DNA of 64,000 bases from Strigamia acuminata (Eukaryota > Arthropoda > Chilopoda > Geophilomorpha > Linotaeniidae). A program made the translations under genes and the position numbers. The stretch is taken from contig OX442318.1 of assembly GCA_949358305.1 (NCBI GenBank), positions 1,102,501 through 1,166,500 of the forward strand, in the 5' to 3' direction. Below, piece by piece: positions 1 through 8,839 of this stretch (position 1 is its first letter; each line of letters starts with the position of its first letter). The notes beneath the pieces were generated by a model that made no database searches, had not been told where the DNA came from, and worked only from the letters and a program-made list of their open reading frames with translations.

Positions 1-201
1 TGTGTCCCTGCACCATCATTGCCGGAAAGAATAAAAATCCGCTTGCCTGCATGCTTTTAGGCTTGCTGAACATAGATGTGTGTACTAGGCCAGTGGTTTC
101 CAAACTTTTTAGGTTCACGACACCCTGTAGGCGGTCGTAGTGCCCCTGTAGGTCAGTCACGACTAGGCAGTGGCTTTCTCCGTTTTCCAGTTTAGTTGCA
201 G

Positions 202-850
202 CAGTTCTGTCCAGGCCACACAGCTTCTGTATCTTTCCAAACACAAAGCAATTTAATTGAATTCCTTTTTGAAGTTCCTCAATGTGATGGTGGGGCATTT
301 CTGAACGGGGAGTGTTACAAAGTGAGCTCCGAAGCCGTCTCTTGGCAAGAGAACGAAGATTATTGTCAGAAAAAGGGTGAAAAACTTTTAGACGGAACAA
401 AACTCGAATCACAATTGTCGATTTCAACCGTCAGCTCAAGAGAAAACAAGGAATTCTGGTACAAAAGTGGTCTCGAAGACGGAACCACGTGTTACAAAGC
501 CGTACCACACACCCAAGACCCCATCCAGACAAATTGCTCCGAAAAACTAAGCGCTATCTGTCCAAAGATGGTAGTCGAACCGCTTCTACTTTCGGTGCAG
601 AACTTAAGGGCGTCGCAAGCTACTTCAAACACATTCACCATCATGTGGGATCCTCCAAAATCATGGTTGGTGGACGACTACAGCGTGACACGACGCGAAA
701 ACAACCTCCAAGTAAACCAGAAGACAACGGAGTTCGTTGCAGGGGATTTGCAACCGAAGACTACCTACACCGTAGTTGTCATCCCTATGGCCAAAACGAC
801 AAACAGACAAATGAAAGGGCCTCCGCAAGAAGTGCAATTCACTCTAACGG
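202..850 (+). CDS. C-type lectin domain plus fibronectin III exon (partial gene)
   Basis: This is one long coding exon. It opens after an acceptor AG at 200-201 (an acceptor near 275 is the alternative) and closes at a GTAAAG donor at 851. The first half reads as a C-type-lectin-like fold: CDGGAFLNGECYKV starts it, a SWQENEDYCQKKG helix follows, and NCSEKLSAICPK closes it. The second half is an FN3-like domain (MWDPPKSW, then LQPKTTYTVVVIP). The exon ends in phase 1. Upstream exons and any signal peptide lie outside the window. It could be the ectodomain of the 7TM receptor that follows on the same strand, but the next recognised exon begins in phase 0, so at least one linking exon is unseen. 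It may instead be a separate lectin gene. The domain calls are fairly secure and the gene assignment is not. Confidence 0.7.
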
Positions 851-1721
851 GTAAAGTAACATACGGTCGAGCCTCAGTATAACGAATCGCTAGGGAGCCG
901 AGAAATCTTTGTTACACCATGTTCACACTTGAGCCACTTTTCTACAAAACCCGCCCACTTTTAGAAAGTTTTGTGTTCACACTTGTTCTAGTTTTCTACA
1001 ACTCAGAACAAAATGGCGACACGTCTACAACTTTAAGTTTTTTTTAACATGGTGTTCTATGGACAAGCAACCAACCAAGCCATTTTTAAGTATCCCTTAT
1101 AACTAAAAATTCGTTATAATGAGGTTCAGCTGTATTTAAGTTGACGAAAAACAAATTAATGTTGAATGAATTTGTTTTGAATTAAAAGAGGAAACTGAAA
1201 CCACAACACAAAAACTTGTAAAGAAGCCTCGTGGTCTCCCAGATACAAAGGAATCGAAGGAAGATGAAACCAATCAAGTATTTAGCTTCCAAAATAAAGA
1301 GCTTGTTTACATTGTGGGGGATAAATAAGGATGTATAAGAATGTATTCTCTCCGTGACCTCGCAAGCGAATCCTACTTTGGCTAACCCTGGCTTGAGTTT
1401 CCGCTTGAAATTCGGCCTCGGAAAACATCTCTTCGATCGTCAAAGTGCACGATCCGCCGTGATACAAATAATCGCCATTTGCAATGGGCGGAGCTAACAA
1501 TATAGTGTTCTGAATTCTGATTGGCTGCGCTATGGTACTTAAATAGTGTATCGTGGAGCAAAATAAGAGAAAAATGCATCCCTCAAACTTAAATTAAATT
1601 GGCGGCGAATGAGGTCGTTGCTAATCCAAATTTAAAGGCTCTGTGACGTAAATAGTGGAAAACTACCGGATTGGCTGCGCTATATTTTATTTTAGTGTTC
1701 AAAACGATACACTAAAGGTTG

Positions 1722-1765
1722 TTTGCTCCACGATACGCTATTTAAATAGTGTATCGTGGAGCAAA
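1722..1765. repeat. 44-bp near-perfect palindrome
   Basis: The arms tttgctccacgatacgct and agtgtatcgtggagcaaa mirror each other around atttaaat, with one mismatch. The right arm and its downstream flank recur as a direct repeat near 1540-1585. This is probably the join of two copies of a small repeat. Confidence 0.7.
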
Positions 1766-1796
1766 ATAAGGGAAAAATGCATCCCGCAAACTACAG

Positions 1797-1981
1797 GCGA
1801 CTAAGGACAGCATTCCTGTTGCTCTCCCATTGGCCGAGATATCCGATTGTTGTAGGCACACCCTAGTGGCTGTGTTGGCCCAAATACAATTATTACATTA
1901 TTACATTTTCTTTTTACTCTAACCTAACCTAACCTAACCTTAACCAATGGGAGAGCGACAGGAATGCTGTCCTTAGTCGCT
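1797..1981. mobile_element. MITE with 37-bp terminal inverted repeats and telomere-like core
   Basis: The ends 1797-1833 and 1945-1981 are reverse complements with one mismatch. The interior contains a short CCTAA run at about 1920-1940, which is the complement of the arthropod TTAGG telomere unit. There is no coding capacity. Confidence 0.75.
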
Positions 1982-2036
1982 TCTTCCATACTCTCTATTA
2001 GCATGTTACCTTTAAAGCACGCTACACAAATCTTAG

Positions 2037-2764
2037 GTAATCATTAAAAACAATACCGTCCCAGAGAAGTTGAGAACGTTCCACATCATCGGATGTTCTA
2101 CGCTGATCGCCCTCGTGTTTGCCGCCTATCTAATATTTCTGCTCTGCGGGTAAGAAACTAATCAAAATGGCTGCTTGAAATTGAGTGATTGGATCTGTTG
2201 ATAGGATGTATTCGTACCGTGATGTCATCGCTCAAATCGGCTTCGAAATATCCATTCTGGTCGTGCACATCTTTTTCCTGGTCTGGGCGCTCGATACTTC
2301 GGTGGTGGATTGCCGGTCAATGGCCATCTGCGTCCATTTCTTTTTTACCAGCGCTTTTTCTTTCTTGTTGATGGAAGCGCTGTCCATAGCGAAGGCAGTC
2401 ACTAGGTTGATTGCGGTCAACCTTTTTCCAAAATGGTGGCATTTGTTTGTGTTTGGTTGGAGTAAGTAAGAGTTGGAGGGCGTGTCCTAAAGTGCGAGTT
2501 TGGCCAGATCTGGGGATCTTATTGACCGGTCCTTTTTATGGAAAGTCGAATTCCGGTTGGGAAATTGGAAAAGTGGAGTTATCTGGCAGTCTGGTTGAAC
2601 TCAGGATTTTGGGACCGGCCTTCGAAAGCGGGGTAGTATGGGATGTTTTGTGCGGTTTCTAATTTTGTTTTTGTTTTTGGTTAGTACCGCCGTTGATCAC
2701 TATCGGTGCCTCGGCAGGCATTATTTGGGATGATTATCCGAAGATATATCCGTAATATCTTAAT

Positions 2765-2797
<33 letters not shown>

Positions 2798-4740
2798 ACA
2801 AATGAGCAAATTTTTGATAATATTTGTGAATTTGTCAACAAATTTACCAAATTTGAGAAAATTTTTTACCAAATTTGAGAAATTTTTTTTACCAAATTTG
2901 AGAATTTTTTTACCAAATTTGAAATTTTTTTACCAAATTTGAAATTTTTTTACCAAATTTGAAATTTATTTTTACCAAATTTGAGAAAATGTTTTGCCAA
3001 ATTTGAAATTTTTTTTACCAAATTTGAGAAATTTTTTTCAAAATTTGAGAAATTTTTTTCAAAATTTGAGAAATTTTTTACCAAATTTGAGAAATTTTTT
3101 ACCAAATTTGAGAAATTTTTTACCAAATTTGAAATTTTTTTACCAAATTTGAAATTTTTTTACCAAATTTGAAATTTATTTTTACCAAATTTGAGAAAAT
3201 GTTTTGCCAAATTTGAAATTTTTTTTACCAAATTTGAGAAATTTTTTACCAAATTTGAATTTTTTTTACCAAATTTGAGAATTTTTTTACCAAATTTGAG
3301 AATTTTTTTACCAAATTTGAGAAATTTTTTTCAAAATTTGAGAAATTTTTTACCAAATTTGAGAAATTTTTTTTACCAAATTTGAGAAATTTTTTTACCA
3401 AATGTGAGAAAATTTTTTGCCAAATTTGAGAAATTTTTTAATAAATTTGAGAAATTTTTTACTAAATTAGAGAAATTTTTTACTAAATTTGAGAATTTTT
3501 TTTACTAAATTTGAGAAATTTTTTTTACCAAATTTGAGAAATTTTTTGCCAAATTTGAGAATTTTTTTTACTAAATTTGAGAAATTTTTTTTATCAAATT
3601 TGAGATTTTTTTTTCTCCAAATTTGAAAAAATCTTTCACCAAATTTGAGAATTTTTTTAACCAAATTTGAGAATTGTTTTTACCAAATTTGAGAAAATTT
3701 TTATTTGAAAATTATTTGAGAATTTTTTTTTTACTAAATTTGAGAATTTTTTTTTATCAAATTTGAGATTTTTTTTTCTTCAAATTTGAAAAAATTTTTC
3801 ACCAAATTTGAGAATTTTTTATAATCAAATTTGAGAATTTTTTTAACCAAATTTGAGAATTTTTTTTACCAAATTTGAGAAAATTTTTATTTGAGAATTA
3901 TTTGAGAATTTTTTTTTTACTAAGTTTGAGAAATTTTTTTACCAAATTTGAGAAATTTTTTTACCAAATTTAAGAAATTTTCAAATTTTTTCATAAAATC
4001 CAAAAAAATTTCAAAATTTCTTGCCAAACCTAACCAAAATTTAAACAAAAACATCTAAATTCTAATCATCAGCTGCTGGCTCCGAACCACCAACGAAAAC
4101 CTCCTCTACGCCAGCGTCATCCCCATCGGCCTGCTCGGCTCCGCCTGTTTCCTCCTCCTCCTCGCCTGCGTGTGTTGCCGCCCGACATCCGCCTACGAAG
4201 TCGACGAACAAAGTTTCACCCGCGAAAGGTCCCAAACAACCCAAACAACCCACAAACTAATTAATTAATTAATTAATTAATTAATTAATTCCTCTCCACA
4301 GAGTCATGCGCATGACGCGCTGGGTCATCTTCGTCCTCCTCCTCCTCACCACCATCTCGTGGGTGTGCGGCCTCCTCGGCATGCAGAACGCCGACGAAGA
4401 CTATCTGCTCATCTTCATCATAGCCAACATCCTCACCGGCGTCTGCGTGCTCGTCCTGCGCTGCTTCGGCGACGCCGAGGTTCGAAAAACTGAAGAAAAA
4501 ATAGAAATTATTGTTAAAAAATTAAAAATTATTTTATTACAGGTTCGGCAACGACTTTGCGCGCTTTGCAAACCGGAAAAGGTTCATCCGACGGACGGCG
4601 AAGACGAGAGCGAGGAGACGACGCCGTACCACAAGAGACCGCCCAACATCGAGACCATCGACTTGTCGCCGGCCGACACCGATAAAACCAAACTGACGGG
4701 CCAACCGTTGCCCTGGGACCGTTATGTCTTTCGGCCTTGA
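2037..4740 (+). CDS. Class B/adhesion-type seven-transmembrane receptor, C-terminal part
   Basis: Exons are 2037-2149, 2205-2461, 2685-2751, 4073-4228, 4302-4479 and 4543-4740 (stop TGA). All phases agree. The exons encode the membrane bundle of a secretin/adhesion-type GPCR at the plasma membrane. TM1 starts LRTFHIIGCSTLIALVF. TM2 follows IAQIGFEISILVV. TM3 has the family pattern HFFFTSAFSFLLMEAL. TM4 is GW(I)PPLITIGASAGI. TM5 follows CWLRTTNENLLYASVIP. TM6 is LTTISWVCGLLG, and TM7 is IANILTGVCVLVLRCF followed by GDAEVRQRL. A tail of about 60 residues is acidic and proline-rich. No GAIN/GPS autoproteolysis domain is visible upstream, although adhesion receptors normally carry one. The lectin/FN3 exon at 202-850 is a plausible part of the ectodomain. 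The ligand is unknown. The fold is confident and the subfamily is not. Confidence 0.8.
2769..3985. repeat. Intronic tandem array, about 21-23 bp unit
   Basis: A short (aaat)n run at 2769-2801 is followed by dozens of copies of a unit like aaatttgagaaattttttac, filling the intron 2752-4072 of the 7TM gene. Copies differ by small indels in the T run. Confidence 0.9.
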
Positions 4741-4744
4741 TCTA

Positions 4745-5150
4745 TTTTGCACGGAAAACGTGTTTTTTGCACGTAAAAGTTGCATTTTGCACGTAAAAAC
4801 TGCATTTTTCACATAAAAACTGCATTTTTGTACGTAAAAGTTGCATTTTGCACGTAAAAACTGCATTTTTGTACGTAAAAGATGTTTTTGAACACAAATA
4901 TTGCATTTTGCACATAAAAACTGCATTTTTGAGTGTAAAAGATGCATTTTTACAAGTAAAACTGCATTTTTGTACGGTAAGATGGCATTTTGTACGCAAA
5001 CGATCGATTTTTGTACTTTAAAGTGCCCTTTGCACAGAAAAACTTCATTTTTGTACGTAAAGTTGCATTTTTTGTACGAAAGAGAGGTGTTTTGTACTTT
5101 CCGACGCGTTTTTGAATGCAAAAGTTGCAATTTACACGTAAACTGCACAT
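4745..5150. repeat. Tandem array 3' of the receptor gene, about 20 bp unit
   Basis: Diverged copies of ttgcacgtaaaaactgcat begin just after the receptor stop codon and fill most of the gap to the first RCHY1-like gene. Receptor 3'UTR sequence probably overlaps it. I see nothing else in 4741-5289 except a minus-strand poly(A) signal. Confidence 0.85.
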
Positions 5151-5177
5151 CGCATCGTTTTGTAAGATTTCACAATG

Positions 5178-5183
5178 TTTTAT
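5178..5183 (-). terminator. Poly(A) signal for first RCHY1-like gene
   Basis: AATAAA reads on the minus strand about 107 bp beyond the stop codon at 5290-5292. Confidence 0.5.
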
Positions 5184-5289
5184 TCACTCGACAAACTAAA
5201 CAAGAAGTGATTTAAAAAATTATCAAAAAGTGTATTGAAAAGATGTAATTTCTATCTAAATCATTAAATATCGGTTATCGTTGTTATTG

Positions 5290-7536
5290 TTATTGCGCAG
5301 TCTCTTCGATTTGCGGTTTTTTGGTTCTGCACGTGTTGTACGAGTCGCAGTGTTGGCATTTAAGGCCGACAACGTGGAAAAGAACTTGGCTTTCCTGCAA
5401 ATTTTAATTAATATTCATGTCGTTGAATCGTTTTCGATATTTTTTGGGCAATTACTTTGTGACAGTCGCGGCACAAGATCCACACTTGGATCTTGGAATA
5501 TTCGTCCGGCATTGGAGTCATGCGGATCTCGTTGTCGAGGAGTTCCCACGTCGAGGACATGTTTACCATCGAAACGGAACATAAGGGGCAGGCGTAGTTG
5601 CCGGTGCGGAGGAGTTGGGCGAAACAGTTTCTGCAACATTGATTGATTGATTGATTGATTGGGTGCATCAAACCACTAAACTTCATTGGATCAATCCAAA
5701 TTTGATAATTCAAGCTCGGCACACTTCGGATTTGTGCAGTCCAGAAAAAATTAATATTTGTTCAGAAAATATTAAAATTTGTCCAGAAAACATTAAAACT
5801 TGTCCAGAAAATATTAAAATTTGTCCAGAAAATATTAAAATTTGTCCAGAAAAATTAAAATTTGTCCAGAAAATATGAAAATTTGTCCGAAAACATGAAA
5901 ATTTGTCCGGAAAAATTAAAATTTGTCCGGAAAAATTAAAATTTGTCCGGAAAAATTAAAATTTGTCCAGAAAAATTAAAATTTGTCCAGAAAAATTAAA
6001 ATTTGTCTAGAAAAATTATAATTTGCCCATAAAAATCTTAATTAGTCCAGAAAATATCAAAACTTGTCCAGAAAATATGAAAATTTGTCCGGAAAATATA
6101 AAAATTTGTCCGGAAAAATTAAAATTTGTCCAGGAAATATTAAAATTTGTCCAAAAAATTAAAATTTGTCTAGAAAAATTAAAATTTGTCTAGAAAAATT
6201 AAAATTTGTCTAGAAAAATTAAAATTTGTCTAGAAAAATTAAAATTTGTCTAGAAAAATTATAATTTGCCTGTAGAAATCTTAATCAGTCCAGAAAATAT
6301 CAAAACTTGTCAAGAAAAAAATCATTCTGAGTGCCATTAGTCAAGAAAAAGCATTTACTTCCACAAAACTCATCATTTTTCTTCAAATTTTACCAATCTT
6401 TCCTCAATGTTTTATCATTTGCCCTCAAAATTTATCATTTTTCCTCAAAATTAATCATTTTCCCTCAAAATTAATCATTTTCCCTCAAAATTAATCATTT
6501 TCCCTCAAAATTAATCATTTTCCCTCAAAATTAATCATTTTCCCTTAAAATTAATCATTTTCCCTCAATATTTGTCATTTTCCCTCAAAATTTATCAGTT
6601 AGCCAAACTTTACAATTACTTCAGAAAAATAAATAAATAAATAAATAAATAAATAAATCTTTAACGTCCAAACCAACAAACCTATGAATAAGATGTCCGC
6701 ACGGCGGCACATGCGATCCCATCCTCGACGTATGCAAATCCTCCAAACAAATCGGGCAATTCGATCTCGACACTCTCTCCACGCACTTATGTTTATTCAT
6801 CAACCCCACCGGCAAACACATATCGCACTTATCGCAATGGAAAAACTTACTCCGGCCACCAACCCTAAAAAAAAACAAAATAAACAAAAACAAACCCAAA
6901 AAAACCCCAAAAAATCCACAAAAAACCTGCAAATGCCGCACCCGTCGCAATGATACTGTCGTTTATCTTGATCGTCGAACAACTTGCACAACAAACAGAA
7001 ATAACTGCCGAAAACCACCCCGCATTGGCAGCACTCCCGTTGTATCTACAAATTCAAAAATAAATTCAAATTTCGGGTGAAAAACCTCGCGATATGTCGT
7101 CACTCACGTCTTGCACGGCGCTGCACTTCAAACACTGGATTTGCGTCACGTTCTTCCTATTCAGCGAATGGTCTTCCTTCTCGTCGTGACAGAATCTGCA
7201 CACGTACAATTTCTCGCAACACGGGGTCTGGAAAAGACGAGAAAAAATGAGAGAAATTCGTTGGGCAACAACCCCGAGCTTAAAATATCGCGAAATGTGT
7301 CGCAATATTCATCCGTAGACGATTTTACGACGTTTTTTTTCGATTTTCGTGTCGTTTTTAACGTTTTTCGTCCGTTTTTCACCGATTTTCCGCCTTTTTC
7401 TTACCAAAAATTGACATTTTCTTCGATAATGTTCGCATCCGTACGAGTTTTCCTCAATTTTCTCGCTTTTTTCTTCGTCTAAGTCTTCGGTTGGGATTTC
7501 TTCGTATTTTTCCTCGTTTTTCTCCTCCGTCGCCAT
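5290..7536 (-). CDS. RCHY1: RCHY1/PIRH2-like CHY and RING-finger E3 ubiquitin ligase, full length
   Basis: Coding exons, 5' to 3' on minus, are 7536-7405, 7227-7108, 7045-6927, 6864-6682, 5630-5456 and 5394-5290, giving 277 aa (vertebrate RCHY1 is about 260). An acidic N-terminus is followed by the CHY finger (YGCEHYRRKC, then CCEKLYVCRFCHDEKEDH). The CTCHY segment follows (YFCLLCKLFDDQDK, HCDGCGICR, VGGRSKFFHCDKCDMC). The RING-H2 finger is CPICLEDLH, PPCGHLIHR, NCFAQLL, YACPLC. A conserved linker (RMTPMPDEY) leads to the C-terminal zinc ribbon (CRDCHK, GLKCQHCDSYNTC). Such proteins are RING ubiquitin ligases of nucleus and cytosol; human RCHY1 targets p53. This is the only one of the three local paralogues with the whole architecture. 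The fourth intron carries two large tandem arrays. Confidence 0.93.
5750..6330. repeat. Intronic tandem array, about 20 bp unit
   Basis: Copies of aaaatttgtccagaaaaatt (variants cgg and tag) lie in the fourth intron (5631-6681) of the first RCHY1-like gene. Confidence 0.9.
6360..6660. repeat. Second array in the same intron, about 20 bp unit, plus (aaat)n
   Basis: Units like ttttccctcaaaattaatca are unrelated to the neighbouring array. The array ends with an (aaat)n run at about 6626-6658. Confidence 0.9.
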
Positions 7537-7659
7537 TGTACTCAACAATTAAATTTTGAAATTCACGTGAATTAGCAACAATATTCGATGAAAAGCAACG
7601 ACAAAGTGAACGAGCAGCTGCTGCTGTTTCCCAAAACCCACAATGCAATGCGCCCACAG

Positions 7660-7667
7660 TGACGTCA
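7660..7667. promoter_or_regulatory. CRE-type palindrome upstream of first RCHY1-like gene
   Basis: TGACGTCA lies 124 bp upstream of the ATG at 7536. Equivalent sites precede both paralogues (8829 and 12666). CREB/ATF bZIP proteins bind this octamer. Confidence 0.55.
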
Positions 7668-7766
7668 CGAAATAATTTATTTCAAACAGATAATTTATAT
7701 TTTAATTCTAATTTAACGAAAATACAAAAGAAATTACGAATATAATGAACAAAATGAAAAACATTG

Positions 7767-8751
7767 TTAAATAGTTTGTTTACACGTCGGACACAACATG
7801 CCGAAACTAAAAATTTAAATAAAAGTTAAATAAAATCCAATTTAACAAAATTTAACAAAATTTAAATAAATTCTCACGTTTTCGACATTTCCTCGAAGCA
7901 TTTCCTGAATTTAAAAATAAAAATAAAATAATTTGATTTTTGCTACTATTTTTTTACTCACTGGTGCAACAAATGGCCGCACGGTGGCACTTTAATCTCG
8001 TCCGTAGAAGAATGCACATCTTCCACACAAATCGGGCATGAAATTTGCGAAGCTTGTTCGACGCACGTATGATTATTTCGAATATTCACGTTCAGGCAAA
8101 AACCGCATTTTCGGCAATGGAAGTAATTGTGCCGACCACCCACACTGAAAAATTAAAAAAAAATCGAGTAAAAATCATTTCAACACCAATTCCAGTCCTG
8201 TTGTGAACACCAATACACGCAAAACACAAGTCACACACAATTCACAACTGTACTGGGAATCAGACTTTCTCAGTTATATTCTAGTCTTCCAAACCGGCAA
8301 ATGCCACAGTCATTGCAATGGAATTGACTTTTGTCTTGGTCATCGAACAAATTGCAAATGTGACAAAAATATTTCCCAAAAGTGGTTCCACAGAACTCGC
8401 AATACGATTTAACCTGAAAAATTAATCAAACAAGAATGAAACAAAAACGAAACTCCGCCATTTTGTCTTCAAAATTCCATTTCCCCTTACTCTCTGCACT
8501 TTCGAACACATCAAACACAAAACCTCTTTAACAGTCGTTCTAGGCAAAACATGATCTTCATTATCGTCGTGACAAATTCGGCAAGTGTAAACTTTCTTGC
8601 AACATGGCGCCTTCACCCAAGCAAAGAAAACAACGAATAAATATTCGTGCTGGCTCTTAATCTAGCTCCTTAAACTCACCACAAGTTGGCATTTCCTCGT
8701 GTAATGCTTGCATCCGTATCTAACTAGTGGTTCGTAACCTCCCATCGCCAT
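7767..8751 (-). CDS. RCHY1-like CHY-RING protein, truncated paralogue A
   Basis: Exons, 5' to 3', are 8751-8680, 8610-8491, 8413-8295, 8144-7962, 7904-7878 and 7806-7767, giving 186 aa. The CHY finger (YGCKHYTRKC, CCKKVYTCRICHDDNEDH), the CTCHY segment (YFCHICNLFDDQDK, HCNDCGICR, VGGRHNYFHC) and the RING (CPICVEDVH, PPCGHLLHQ, KCFEEMSK, MLCPTCKQTI) are present. The protein stops four residues after the last RING cysteine, so the linker and zinc ribbon of the full-length copy are absent. Exons 2-4 have the same lengths as in the neighbour at 5290-7536 (120, 119 and 183 nt), which shows duplication. The frame and all zinc ligands are intact, so it looks functional rather than decayed. A minus-strand AATAAA lies at 7676-7681. 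Confidence 0.88.
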
Positions 8752-8828
8752 AATTGCCTTTCAAACAACCGCTACCGTTCAAATCGAACAACTACTGAGC
8801 GCTCACGAGGATTCAATATCGAAACTTG

Positions 8829-8836
8829 TGACGTCA
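8829..8836. promoter_or_regulatory. CRE-type palindrome upstream of paralogue A
   Basis: TGACGTCA lies 78 bp upstream of the ATG at 8751. It overlaps the 10-bp target-site duplication of the fold-back element that starts at 8840. Confidence 0.55.
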
Positions 8837-8839
8837 TAC

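Larger units (their letters stand above)
851..2036 (+). other. Non-coding stretch between lectin/FN3 exon and 7TM exons
   Basis: I see no clear exon here. It holds a pogo-like end (about 1090-1136), a short open frame at about 1180-1330 ending VYIVGDK-stop with a KKPRG segment (possibly a transposon relic), a 44-bp palindrome at 1722-1765 with a partial direct copy near 1540-1585, and a MITE at 1797-1981. No GAIN or GPS cysteine pattern was seen in any frame. Confidence 0.5.

Noticed and set aside
1282-1500. Possible snRNA or small minus-strand gene
   Set aside because: The minus strand did not match the diagnostic segments I know for U1, U2, U4, U5, U6 or U12, and the frame shows no domain.
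1920-1941. Internal telomere or chromosome end
   Set aside because: Only four CCTAA units, lying inside a short inverted-repeat element with genes on both sides.
4537-5148. Minus-strand 200-codon frame overlapping the receptor's last exon
   Set aside because: It is antisense to a well-supported exon and then runs through a tandem array.
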